From positions 184,013-248,012 of the forward strand of contig MEHQ01000383.1 in assembly GCA_008828725.1 (NCBI GenBank): a DNA stretch of 64,000 nt, given 5' to 3'. A program made the translations under genes and the position numbers. Source of the stretch: Saccharina japonica (Eukaryota > Sar > Phaeophyceae > Laminariales > Laminariaceae). How positions within the stretch are numbered: position 1 is the first letter of the stretch; every line of letters begins with the position of its first letter. The notes under the pieces were generated by a model, which saw only the letters and a program-made list of their open reading frames with translations, ran no database searches and had not been told where the DNA came from. Shown piece after piece: positions 34,857-45,460 of this stretch.

Positions 34857-36476
34857 AATATCCTGTATCATATACCAGGTACTGCTATACTATTTAGTCG
34901 GAAGAGACATATATGTCTCGTATACAACAGGGGCTGTAATTTGTTCAACATATTCAAAACTGGAAACAAAATGTCGCACACTAAGGCCAAGCAGTTTGTC
35001 CCCAAATTCGTGGGACCAGTTCTTAAGGGGTTGAAAAACCATAATTATTTCCACTCCTGGCGGGGCTAATCAACTGCATTACATTATTAGTATTTTTTCA
35101 TTCACTTCCATGGAAGTAATTGTTTTATTCCATGTAAGTTTTTTCACTCCCACATGGAAGTTAAAATTTTTACTTCGATGAAAGTTTTTTACTTTCATAA
35201 TGAAAGTAAAGTTAGTCCATGATGTTTTTTTACTTCCACATGTAAGTGAATTTACTTCCACATGTGGGCGTAATGTTTTTCCTTTCATGGACGTAAATTG
35301 ACTTATGTGGAAACTTCCATTTAAATCATTTTTACTTCTATCAAAGTTTTGTTACTTCCATGGAAGTTACATTTTCCTTCCACACATTTTGTTTTACTTT
35401 CTTCATGGAAGTAAATTCACTTCCATGAAAGTTGAAGTTTATTTCCATGAAAGTATTTTCACTTCCATGTGAGTAAAAAAAACTTTCATGCGAGTAAATT
35501 TACTTGCGTATGTGGAAACGTTCATGGAAGCAAACAGTATTTACTTCCATGAAAGTAAAAACACTCCCATGGTTCCGTGCAAGTGCAAGATTGAAGAAAG
35601 CCTTCGGCCGCTACTGCTGTAGAAAGGTCTAGTGTGGTTCCGCGCTATGCGCTACGTGGTTTTTAATTTGAAGTTTGTAATTGGTCCACGTTTTTGTAAT
35701 CGGGAGGGGCCCACTCTGGGTGGGACGGTGTACCAACTGGGAACAGGGGGTGAATTCAAACCCTCGCTTCCATGCTTTACTTCTATGGAAGCAAAAAAAT
35801 CAATTTACCCCCAATTTCATCACCTAGAAGTATGAAACGTTTCATGGGAGTGAAAAAGCTTCCATGGAGTTCAATTTTACTTCCTCCAGGAATCCATGGA
35901 AGTAAATAACACTTTCGTGGAAGTAAATTTCACTTCCCCCATAAAAGTAAAAAACAACTTTCGCGGAAGGAACAAAAAAATTTCTTCCATGGAAAATTGT
36001 TTAGCTCCCGTGGAAACTTTCATGGAACTAAACATGAACGTCAAATAATGTTGTGGTAGATCGAGCTCGTATGGCATACCCAATATATTAATATATATAT
36101 TATATTGCCTTCGATACGTATTGCATACTACGTCTCCAGAAAATGGTCCCCATGGCTTGGCTTATGCTTCAACGCGTCAAACACTTCGTTGTTCCCCCTG
36201 CCTAGAGCTCGTAGCTCTTTGGCGAACCTCCGAGAAAGCGTTATATGATACACCTTTTATCACAGCCTCATCAACAGTTTTCTTTCAGTCAGAGGCTGCA
36301 GCGGTAAGGCCTGAATGATTAGTGATCTAAAATATGACACCATTTTCTGCGGAGCTGTAGCAGGAGAAGCTCATGCCAACGGGGTGTGATTGCTGCTTCC
36401 ATTGCTCTTCGCGGGTCATGACCCGGCCCGCGGATCGGGTCAGGGAGGTTTTGAACTCTCACGGGCCGGATTGAGT
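34857..36476. repeat. Duplicated block S, copy 2
   Basis: Second copy of 25561-27180 with palindrome array 4 (35075-36055). Its left edge lies 14 bp after the undetermined base at 34843. Confidence 0.85.
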
Positions 36477-37003
36477 TGGGCCGGGTCGGGTCGGGTCGGG
36501 TCGGGTCGGATCGGGTCGGGTCAGGAGATGCAAAAAAAAACTCACGGGTCGGGGTAGGACACCCTGGTCCGACCCAACCCGACCCGACCCGGCCCGACCC
36601 GATACGCGCGGGGTTAGACCTGACCCGTAATCAGCCATGACAATAATCAACTTCAACATCAACATCAATGTCAATAAGGCGACATGCATAAGGCGGCCAC
36701 TCGAGATAAGGCGGTCAAAATCGGCTGGCACGGCTGTAACTTTGGAACAGCCCTGAACGGTGCTGATGTTGAGAGGTGGCTCTCTTAGACGGATTAAAAT
36801 ACGATCTGTAGATAGTTGAGACGATTGAGTTGTGAGCATAGGTAGGAACCATACTCGCTGTTGACCAATCTCGGCAAAACACGCACTTTACGGCTGACTA
36901 ATGCCAAGGTTCAATCAAGGTAAGGGGCCATCCCCCATTACCACTACCACCATGTTAACGCCACCTGGGTGAGTGGCCCAGTACCTTCCTAAAGTAGGAG
37001 TTT
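36477..37003. other. GGGTC/GACCC inverted tracts, then no recognisable gene
   Basis: 36477-36530 reads GGGTC on the + strand; 36570-36605 reads CCCGA on the + strand, so the two can pair around ATGCAAAAAAAAACTC. Beyond that, nothing recognised. Confidence 0.5.
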
Positions 37004-37222
37004 GACGCGTGCTACGGTAGAGGTGCACCATTTTGTTGCTGAGGTACCTCACCCTAAACCTGACCATTAAGGGAGGAAAACAAAAGTGCTATATACGACC
37101 CGGTCAACAACCCCATAGGCGAAGTATGCACCGCAGAATATTGCACCAGACAAGAACCGAATTCGGAAGTTTTGTTTTGTTACGGAGCCCCGATCATTCA
37201 GATAACATGTCAGCCTAAAATA
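37004..37222. mobile_element. MITE-2, right end decayed
   Basis: GACGCGTGCTACGGTAGAGG at the left; core GAAGTATGCACCGCAG and GAGCCCCGATCATTCAG. Confidence 0.6.
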
Positions 37223-37485
37223 CGCATCCTTTTCTCATGTGTGGTTTGGCGACGCAGAGCATCAGACGACCGACCCCCTGGCGGTGCATATTCCGAAAAC
37301 CAAAGGCTTGAAAAGCTTAACACCGCGAAAAACAAAACGGAGTACTACGTAATCACTCGGCCAAGCGGCTCTGAGCGGCTGAGAAAAAGGACCTACAAGT
37401 CCCCCCCCCCTGGCGTAGAACTAGACTCGGCTACGTGTACATACTGCCGGTGTACCCTACCGGCGGTCGCGGCGTACCGTGCCTT

Positions 37486-37595
37486 CGCCGGCCGTCGGCC
37501 AGCGAGCCGACCTTAGCATAAGCTCCGGTTACGAGCTGCTGGCCGTCGGCCAGCGAGCCGACCTTAGCATAAGCACCGGTTACGAGCTGATAAAA
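37486..37595. repeat. 51-bp tandem duplication, open on the minus strand
   Basis: Two copies of a unit with CGTCGGCCAGCGAGCCGACC. The minus frame 37625-37431 reads as two 17-residue repeats, QLVTGAYAKVGSLADGQ-like. The stretch is too short to assign and lacks a family match. Confidence 0.6.
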
Positions 37596-38188
37596 CTCAC
37601 TCGCCAGCCGCCGCGTCCCATACATTCGGAACTTCCGTGAAGACTCTCTTGCCGATCACGCGGCGATGTAAATACTCATGCCGATTTCGTTGTACTGACC
37701 AATCTACAGCAATGCTACTTGAGTTTTGCCTCATGGGGGTTAAAACCGGCCACGTTATCCGTGCTGTTGCCGCCGTAATTCCCCGACCACCGGCGACCGA
37801 CGACCGACTACCACACGAAGAGTTGTTTCTAGGAACGGTCTTGCTGGGTCAATAGGCACGCGCCCTATGGCGTGTGCTTCGAAAGTTGATACCCCTTGCA
37901 TGTCTCGAAAAATAGTTTGATTTTAGATTTTTATTTTATTAGTCTCCTACAAAAAACAAGCAGTGGTGGGCCCTCTATAGTGCCGGTTGAATGAATGATG
38001 CCGGCTTCCCGCTATCGGCTTGACAACGATTATAAGGGTAAACAACACACTATATGCAATATTATCAACACCATCTTGCATCGGCGCAGATGGGATGAAC
38101 TGGTCGGCTGTGACGGTGTGCGGAGCAGTGCCGGTTGCCGTTACGGTGCCAGTATTGTTCACTGGTGTATACCGGCACTGCAGACAGG
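37596..38188. other. No recognisable gene
   Basis: Mixed composition; CCGGTTACGAGC and GCCGGTTGCCGTTACGGTGCC words but no domain-bearing frame. Confidence 0.35.
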
Positions 38189-38678
38189 TGCCATAATAGA
38201 GGTAACACTTTTGGCCTGATTTTGATTCTGAGCGATCGGGATCTTCAATCTAAAAGTCTCCTGCCTTTCATTCTTGTGTTGAAATGTTTTTCGTTTTACG
38301 CTTGGGCCATCCATGGGATTGCATATCACTTTTGTTTTCCTCCCTAATCAGTTTTTGGGTGACGTACTCATTAATAACGTAGATCTCCTCATGTGACCAC
38401 CTTCAGAAACAAAATATGACGAATGCTACGATTAAGGTGCACCTGCATACAGTACATTTTCTGAGTTCCTCACTTGAGGAGCTCCATACCTGCAGTAGTC
38501 TAGATTTTGGAGGAAATCAAAAATGCTACCCGACCAACAATCCCATGAGCTAGGCATACTATGGAAACTATGGTAACACAAGACTGAAAGTCCGACCAAT
38601 TTGGGTTAAGGAGCCCGATCATTCAGAAACAAATATGCAAAAAGTGTCACTGGGACTACCTCTATTGTAGCACGCGTC
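38189..38678. mobile_element. Two MITE-2 copies in opposite orientation
   Basis: A copy with a decayed left end runs to ATATGACG near 38420. A second copy, 38418-38678, reads GACGAATGCTACGATTAAGG to CTCTATTGTAGCACGCGTC. The two overlap at the shared GACG, which may be a target duplication. A 25-bp end fragment is at 38693-38715. Confidence 0.65.
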
Positions 38679-38715
38679 ATAAACAATATGGTGCACCTCT
38701 ACCGTAGCAGGCGTC

Positions 38716-39420
38716 TGTAGAGGGACACTTTACGGGGATAAATAGTTCAGGACGTTAAAGTTTACTATTATTAACATCCCATGCCCAGCCATGCCCATCC
38801 ATCGCAGTATTCCCACCGTCCTTACCATCCGACGATATGCAGCACGAGCTTCAACATGGATGACTAAAAAAACGCTTGCGAAAGAAGAAAAACCACAGAA
38901 GAAACACAACAGAGAGGCTTCTACTATCAAACCTCTACTCCGTAATGTACCTTCTTCGACTGCTGCGCTACGGTACGAAGGTCACTTATAGGTCAGGTTT
39001 TGTTCAAAGCCGCGCAGAGCCACTCGCCAGAGTGACTACCTTGTTTCTTCACGGTCTAAAGATTAACGTATTTTTGGGTTTCGAGATATGCACCGCCGTG
39101 GGATTGTAAGTTTTGCGGCGCTAACAAATTGTGTCCACGCACAACTTCGGGCGTGGTTCGGAGTCACTCGCCCGAGTGGCCCAAAGCGGTGTTAGTGAAG
39201 ATGGGGGTAGCCCCCTACATTCAATAATTCCTGCCGGCTTGAGAGCTTTGTCTACTCAGCTTATTTCGCTGTCCTTGAACGCGCTCCTTCCTTATCCTCA
39301 TGTACTCTTGTTTTATATCTTGTTATAAATATTAACTTGCGTCCAATGCTCCATCCCCACACCGTTGGTGTGGGCTGACGACGATGATTATATGACGCTT
39401 CTGACGAGAAAAAAATCCAA
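38716..39420. other. Upstream region of the + strand FNIP gene
   Basis: No TATA box or initiator could be assigned. The sequence GCCACTCGCC.GAGTG occurs twice (about 39018 and 39165), each near CAAAGC.G, a possible duplicated element. Confidence 0.3.
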
Positions 39421-41703
39421 ATGCCCCCCTACCGCCCGCTCCACACGCGCTTGCACCTCGCACTTCTACCAGACCCGCCGACACCTATACCTCCAAGCAT
39501 GACCTCAGCAGCGGACTGCCCACCCCGGGCTAGCAAAATTTCAGTGGCCGGCCTGTTTCTAGACACCATCGGATTCGTCCTGGACAACAGACGACCGACC
39601 GAGGGGGGTGAAGCCGGCGACACCCACAAGGAATGGAAGGCGGTAGGGGTGTCACTGCAACTGGTTTCCCTGGAGGTGTGCAGGGCGTGGCGAGAGTCAG
39701 CTTCCGTCCATCTTCGAGTGGCAGAAGCCACCCCGAGATGGCTCTGGGCGGGGGCGAGTCGCTCGACCCGGGATGAAATAGGAACCGCTAATTGCGATCC
39801 AGCTCCCGTTCACCTGCGAGTGGCGGAGTCTTCATCGACATGGCTCTGGGTAGGGAATGGGCTCGGAAACCAAGAAGGACCCTTGGGTGCCGCCGACTGC
39901 TGTACGGCAGTGAAATACGCTCTCCCCTCGAATGAGATAATTGGTGGGCATGGGTGCAAAGAAGCTTCCTCCTTACACCTACGAAAAGAGCAGGGTCTCT
40001 GCGAGAAGCCCAATAGATCATGTGGTGGTGGTGGTGTCGACTACCGTACAGAAGCGATGGAACGTAGTGCTTTCGCCGGCAGCCCTTGTGGCGTAGAGTG
40101 TAGTACACCATCATCACCATCATCATCATCATCACCATCATCACCACCATCATCCTCATCATCATTATCATCATCATCGACCAAAGTGGAAGAGATTGTC
40201 TCGGCGACAGGTGCAAGAAACGGCGCGCATACACCATTCAGGAGTCACAGCACGCCCGGGGCGGATCAAATAATCGACAGTGAAATACTTCCATCCAAAA
40301 TTGACGGCACGCCAGCGGACACTACGAATGCTTTCGGGCGACCAGCGATCACCGGCGCGGTGCTTTCGCGGGTACCGGTGCTGCACGCCACGCGAGTCAC
40401 GTGGGAGCGGTCGGCCCTGGACCTCCGCCAAACCTTCAGCAGAGTATTGTCCGGGGTGCTAGCCGGAGTCAAGTCGCTGACGCTGGGAAGGCTGTTCGAC
40501 GAGAGCTTGGCGGGGGTGGCGTGGCCAAAAGGCTGCAAAATCAAGCAGATTGTGTTTGGGAAGCATTTCAACCAGCCCCTCTCTGGCACGGTCTGGCCCC
40601 CTCTTTTGGCTGAGGTAGAGCTAGGCTACTGGTTCGATCAGGACGTGAACGACGTGGTGTGGCCCGAAACCCTCCTGAAACTGTCGTTCGGTGAGCGGTT
40701 CAACAGACCGTTCAGCCTTTGGCCAGCGCGATTGGAAACTGTCCTCTTCGGCGAAGCGTTCAGCCAAGCGCTCACCGAGGTCGCGTTTCCGCCTGGCCTG
40801 AAGAGGCTCCTCCTCCAGTGGGACTTCAATACCGCCATCGACGCTGTAGAACTCCCCGACACGTTAGAAACCCTGGAGTTTCGAGGGGTGTTCGATAAAC
40901 CCCTCCCGACCATCTTGCCCGCCAGGCTGAGAACGCTGATCCTCAGCACTTCGTTTAACCAGTCGATCGACGGCGTTCAGTTTCCCCCGAGGATGAGAGA
41001 AGTAACGTTCGGCTTCCACTTCAACCAGCCGATCGATAGGGTCAGGTGGTCGGACAGCACCGAGCGCATCATGTTCGGGTTCCAGTTCGATCAGCCCCTC
41101 TCCGGCGCAGCCTGGCCCCGGTTCTTGCGCACGCTAACGCTCGGGCACTCCTTCAACCAGAGCCTGGTCGGCGTGCGGTGGCCCGCCGCCGTGCAAGAGA
41201 TGTCCTTCGGCTGGCAGTTCAACCAGCCTCTGGCTGGGGTGGAGTGGCCGGTGGGGCTCAAGAGCTTAACCCTGGGCGGCAACTGTCCGGGGCAGCTTGA
41301 AGGGGCGTGCGCTTGGCCGGCGGGGCTGACCCACTTGTCTCTGGACGGAGAGTTCAACCAGCCCCTGGACTCGGTATCCCTCCCGCCCACCCTGCGGGAG
41401 TTACACTTTGGTTGGCGTTTTGATCAGGCGCTACACCGGGTGAAGTGGCCGCGATATCTAAAAACGCTGACGCTCGGCGGCAGCTTCAGCCAACCCGTCG
41501 AGAGCGTCGTGCTGCCTGATCGCCTGGAACACCTAGCCTTCTACCAGAACAGCGGGCAGCAGATTGAGGGACTGGTGTTCCCGAAGACCCTGCGACGGCT
41601 CACTGTTGGATATCGACCCCTGCTGGATGTTTGCGCTTTGCCGCCGCGCGTCAAACTTTGCCAGTATGAGTACTACTCTACCTCACAGTCTGTGAGCAGT
41701 TAA
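39421..41703 (+). CDS. FNIP-repeat protein, 760 residues, intronless
   Basis: Residues about 350-735 hold some 18 repeats of 20-23 residues of the form L..LTFG..FNQPL.GV.WP, the FNIP repeat pattern (Pfam FNIP, first described in Dictyostelium and large DNA viruses), which should fold as an LRR-like solenoid. The N-terminal third has two copies of a short block VHLRVAE....WLW (near residues 95-110 and 129-143) and a CRAWRE stretch that vaguely recalls an F-box; this is uncertain. A Ser/Pro tract near residues 228-253 comes from a TCA/ACC microsatellite. The ATG at 39421 is the first after an in-frame stop; the ATG at 39499 (MTSAADC) is a possible alternative. The ORF is clearly more GC-rich than its flanks. 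It is paralogous to the - strand gene at 50809-52209. Molecular function is unknown; a protein-binding role is inferred. Confidence 0.85.
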   Translation: MPPYRPLHTRLHLALLPDPPTPIPPSMTSAADCPPRASKISVAGLFLDTIGFVLDNRRPTEGGEAGDTHKEWKAVGVSLQLVSLEVCRAWRESASVHLRVAEATPRWLWAGASRSTRDEIGTANCDPAPVHLRVAESSSTWLWVGNGLGNQEGPLGAADCCTAVKYALPSNEIIGGHGCKEASSLHLRKEQGLCEKPNRSCGGGGVDYRTEAMERSAFAGSPCGVECSTPSSPSSSSSPSSPPSSSSSLSSSSTKVEEIVSATGARNGAHTPFRSHSTPGADQIIDSEILPSKIDGTPADTTNAFGRPAITGAVLSRVPVLHATRVTWERSALDLRQTFSRVLSGVLAGVKSLTLGRLFDESLAGVAWPKGCKIKQIVFGKHFNQPLSGTVWPPLLAEVELGYWFDQDVNDVVWPETLLKLSFGERFNRPFSLWPARLETVLFGEAFSQALTEVAFPPGLKRLLLQWDFNTAIDAVELPDTLETLEFRGVFDKPLPTILPARLRTLILSTSFNQSIDGVQFPPRMREVTFGFHFNQPIDRVRWSDSTERIMFGFQFDQPLSGAAWPRFLRTLTLGHSFNQSLVGVRWPAAVQEMSFGWQFNQPLAGVEWPVGLKSLTLGGNCPGQLEGACAWPAGLTHLSLDGEFNQPLDSVSLPPTLRELHFGWRFDQALHRVKWPRYLKTLTLGGSFSQPVESVVLPDRLEHLAFYQNSGQQIEGLVFPKTLRRLTVGYRPLLDVCALPPRVKLCQYEYYSTSQSVSS
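40110..40182 (+). repeat. TCA/ACC microsatellite inside the FNIP gene
   Basis: CATCATCACCATCATCATCA and similar sequence, in frame, encodes a Ser/Pro tract of about 25 residues between the N-terminal region and the repeat domain. Confidence 0.85.
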
Positions 41704-41840
41704 TCTCTTGTGTCTCGGAAAGCTAGGCCTTGATGTGTTAGACTTTCGAGCCCAAAGCGTTCGGACTGATTGTGGGTTCCTCAATCAAAAGAGCTCTACC
41801 CGATCCCCCCCCGGGAGTTCAAGTAGGCCGCATCCCAAAG

Positions 41841-42099
41841 GACGCGTGCTACGATAGAGGGTTCATGTTTTGGCTGAAACGTTATCGGGATGACCGGGCT
41901 CCTTAACTCACACTCGTCGGACGTTCATTCTTGTGTTGCAATGTTTCGCATGAAATAGTTAGGTCATGGGACTCTTCATCGGGTATATATAGCACTTTTG
42001 TTTTTCTCCAAATCTATTTTTCGGCGACGTATGGAGCTCGTCAAGTGAGGAGCTCAGAAAATGTACTGTATGCAGGTGCACCTCTATCGTAGCATGTAA
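41841..42099. mobile_element. MITE-2, complete copy 140 bp after the FNIP gene
   Basis: GACGCGTGCTACGATAGAGG to CACCTCTATCGTAGCATG. Confidence 0.75.
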
Positions 42100-42379
42100 C
42101 ATGTATTGTGTGGGGGTATGGGTGAGGCCAGGTTACCCCTCTTGAGACTCACTTGATTCATGTATATATATAGAGGGGGGGAAATTGACGAGATGGAAAA
42201 ACGTGAAGGTTACAGCAAATCATCACGGCGTGATGTCGGGGAAAATTCATGTCGAAGTGATTGGGACTTACTTGATTAATGTATAGAGGGGAAACATTGG
42301 CGATGAAAAACGTGAAGGTTACAGCAATCATCACGGCGTGATTTCGGGAAAATTGATGTCGGAGCTTTGTCCTACTTAT
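42100..42379. repeat. Direct repeat of about 110 bp, two copies
   Basis: TTACTTGATTAATGTATAGA.. GGAAACATTGGCGATG.. AAAACGTGAAGGTTACAGC and AATCATCACGGCGTGAT occur at about 42150-42258 and 42268-42360. Confidence 0.65.
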
Positions 42380-42819
42380 GACGCGTGGTACGATCGAGGT
42401 AGCACTTTTTGGCTGAAACTGTTTCCGAATGATCGGGTTCCTTAGGGCCCGTTTTAACGAAGAAAAACAAAATTCAATTTGAAAAAAAAAAAAATCGAAT
42501 CCGTTTTTCATTGGTCAACACGCGCACCAGCACCAAAGATTAGGATGTTGGGGGGTGCTGGTGCGTGTGTTGACCAACGAAAAGCGATTTTTTATTTTTA
42601 TTTTTCCAAATTGAATTTATTTTATACTCGTTAATATGGGCCCTTAACCCAAAATCGTCATGAGCTTTCATTCTTGTGCTTGTAATATTTTTCATACTAG
42701 AATCGAGTATATATAGCACTTTTGTTTTCCTCCAAAACCCATTTTTTTGGCGACGTATGGAGCTCCTCAAGTTCGGGGCTCAGAAAAAAACAGGGCGCAC
42801 CTCTATCGTAGCATGCGTC
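42380..42819. mobile_element. MITE-2 split by a foldback element
   Basis: MITE-2 left part 42380-42444 and right part 42644-42819. Between them, a foldback element (42445-42643) has ends GGGCCCGTTTTAA / TTAATATGGGCCC and arms CATTGGTCAACACGCGCACC / GGTGCGTGTGTTGACCAACG. The MITE-2 sequence resumes after the insertion. Confidence 0.8.
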
Positions 42820-43057
42820 GATAGAGGTACTGTATATTGTTTTGGTTGAAACGCTTTCTTAACGATCGGGCTTCCATTCTTCTTGTGCTGCAATATTTGC
42901 TGTGGTATACTTAAGCCGGGTAGAACTTTTGTTTTCATTAAAAAAACAAAAAAAAGCGAAATTCGGGCGAGGTATGGAGCTCCTCAATTGTTGAGGGGCT
43001 CGGAAAATGTACTGGATACAGGTGCACCTCTACCCGTACGCATATAGCATGCATCTT
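42819..43057. mobile_element. MITE-2, directly adjoining the previous copy
   Basis: Shares the GCGTCGATAGAGG junction with the preceding copy and ends GGTGCACCTCTACCCGTACG. Confidence 0.65.
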
Positions 43058-43607
43058 AGTTGCAAGGCGATGATAAGCCGTACGGCACGCGCGCGCCACG
43101 ATCCCAACCGGGCTGTTGGGCGCCCACGTTTCTTATAAACGGTGGACAGCACCACCGTCACGATTGCTTAAGTCGCTTTTTCGGGGGGTCGCAAGGGGGT
43201 CAATTCATGTATTTGCTTGAGTTACAGTAGCGTAAGTGCATTAATTGTTACCTGGTATATTTTTAGGAGACGACATATGGGGTATGGGTGGATGGAATTT
43301 TATTAACTAACCCCTCTGAGACTCCAGAGGGGAGCATTATCGATTAAAACAAATGGCGGTGACAGAAACAGTTACCGCGTGTTCTGGGAGGATGATTTAC
43401 AAAGAATGGTGTCCGAGTTTACAACAACCCGGTGTTTTTTTTTTCAGGCTTCTTGTTTTTTATTTATATTTTTCGAAATATTTGGGGCACGGGAGGACGG
43501 GACGGAAAGCCGGCAGATACATATGCGACGGTAACAGCATCTTCCGCGCGTGTTCGTTAATAAAGGATTGACCCCTGAGCTACGAACTCAGTCTGCGCTG
43601 ACTTATA
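43058..43607. other. No recognisable gene
   Basis: An open frame at 43353-43571 (+) has no recognisable domain. 43300-43400 shows AACCCCTCTGAGACTCCAGAGGGG, a short hairpin. Confidence 0.35.
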
Positions 43608-43720
43608 TATTACGGGGTGGGCTAATGTAGTAAATAGGACCTACGGTACACACTAAAACCTATATACTCCCCAATTTTCAATAACAAAATTTGGTCCTAT
43701 TTGCTATGGTCCCCCATAAT
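43608..43720. mobile_element. MITE-1, complete copy
   Basis: One of the best-preserved members: ATTACGGGGTGGGCTAATG at the left, GGTCCTATTTGCTATGG and CCCCCATAAT at the right. A MITE-2 copy begins only 7 bp downstream. Confidence 0.75.
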
Positions 43721-43727
43721 AGTAGCT

Positions 43728-43982
43728 GACACGTGCTACGATAGAGTTGCACTCCATTTTCCTGAAGGTGGTCCCTTAAGGAGCTCCATGTACCTCATCC
43801 AAAAACCTCTTTGGGAGGAAAATTAAAGTGCTACCCGACGAATTTGCCCATGACCTCAGTGCAAAAAAAGCCAAAAATATAGTCAACGGAAGAATACATA
43901 TTTCGGCGATTTTGGGTTAAGCAGCTCCGTAATTCAGAAAATATTTCAGCTAAAAAGTGCTACCTCTATCGTCGCACGCGTC
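43728..43982. mobile_element. MITE-2, complete copy
   Basis: GACACGTGCTACGATAGAGTT to TACCTCTATCGTCGCACGCG. Confidence 0.75.
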
Positions 43983-44083
43983 AATAAAATTATTGCGATA
44001 AAATGATAAAATGATTGCGATACGTGGTTTATCGCGTACAAACGAACAGCGCGAAGCCGCCTGGCTGCTGCTGGATGGGGGGG

Positions 44084-44183
44084 GGTGTACTCATGTCGTG
44101 CACGGCCGTAGTCATATGACCATAGAACCTCGCATCCCTACAATGCCGGGACGGAGCACGTTGGGTTTTCACCAACCAGGCAG
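44084..44183 (-). mobile_element. CTR1 tail copy, cut by an undetermined base
   Basis: GGGGGGGGTGTACTCATGTCG to TTTTCACCAACCAGGCAG, then n at 44184. The remainder of the element is missing, which points to a contig join. Confidence 0.7.
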
Positions 44184-44184
44184 N

Positions 44185-45250
44185 TGAGGGCCAGGCAACC
44201 GTAAATTAGCCCGTGGGGTTGGGGTTTCCACACCATGTGGGGCGGTATTGACCCGGGGGATGTCCGTTTTCGTCCCCGGGTTGTTGGAGTTGTAGATTTA
44301 TGGAAGGATTTCTGACCCGGGGATGGGATGCTATCATCCCTGGATGCGGCGAGGCTTCGACGTTACCCCGAGGGGCAACTCTCGCCGCGAGCTGGCTCTA
44401 TGAGGGCCAGGCAACCGTAAATTTGTCCGTGGTAGTGGGTTTTCTACACCTTGTGGGCCTGTATCGACCCGGGGGATGTCCGCTTGCGTCCCCGGGTCGT
44501 TGGAGTTGCAGATGCATGGAAGGATTTATGACCCGGGGATGGGATCATATCATCTCCGGGTACGGCGGGACCCCGCCGTTGCCCCGAGGGGCAACCCTGG
44601 CTGCGTGCTAGCTCTATCAACTCCAGCGCCCCATCCAAATCAGCAATCAGCCAGTAGTGGTGGGGTTTTCACACCTTGCGGGGCGGTATCGACCCGGGAG
44701 ATGTCCGTTTTCGTCCCCGGGTTGTTGGAGTTATAGATGTATGGAAGGGTTTCTGACCCGGGGATGGGACGTTATCATCCCCGGGTGCGGCAGGAATTCG
44801 ACGTTACCCCCAGGGGCAACTCTCGCCGCGAGCTGGCTCTATGAGGGCCAAACAACCGTAAATGTGTAAATTTGCCCGTGGTATTGGGGTTTCCACACCT
44901 TGTGAGGCGGTATCGACCCGGGGGATGTCTGTTTTCGTCCCCAGTTCGTCGGAGTTGTACATGTGTGGAAGGATTTCTGACCCGGGGATGGGATCATATC
45001 ATTCCCGGGTGCGACCATGAGCCTCAGCCAATCAGTGACCAACTGATGGGGGTGGGGTTTCCATACCGTGCGGGGCAGTGTCGACCCGGGAAATCGCCGT
45101 TTATGTCCGCGGTTGGTCGGAGTTCTAGAGATATGGAAGGATTTATGATCCGGGGATGGGAGCCTATCCTCCCCGGGTTTGGCGGAACCTCGGTCGCTCT
45201 TTTCAGCACCGATGTTCTAGAAAGAGCCAGCAGCCACTGGCCTGGATTTG
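44185..45250. repeat. Satellite-like tandem array, about 215-240 bp x 5
   Basis: Units contain GGGGTTTCCACACC, TATCGACCCGGGGGATGTCC, GATTTCTGACCCGGGGATGG and GAGGGGCAACTCTCGCCGCG. The first two are 216 bp apart (44185 and 44401). Divergence between units is about 10-20% by eye. Open frames on both strands are secondary. Confidence 0.8.
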
Positions 45251-45460
45251 GGCAACCAATCAGCTGCCAGAATAGTAATTCAAAAATTTTAAGTCAGCAG
45301 GTAGGCTGACTAGATGGCTGCCAGAACTGCATCGGGATTGCGCCACGGCCACGGCTCGGCGCGGCATGGGACCCAGTGTTCTGCGGGCTGTGGCACCCAG
45401 CCTCCCTACCCATGGGGCAAGGTGGGGCTGAACCGCTCTGGATAGCGCTGCTCAATCACA

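Noticed and set aside
24177..36600. LTR retrotransposon interpretation of the repeated blocks
   Set aside because: No gag, protease, reverse transcriptase or integrase motifs, no primer-binding site, and repeat offsets differ between block pairs.
39788..40237. Minus-strand frame with a poly-Met stretch, and other frames inside 39421-41703 and 50809-52209
   Set aside because: They are shadows of the FNIP genes and their TCA microsatellite.
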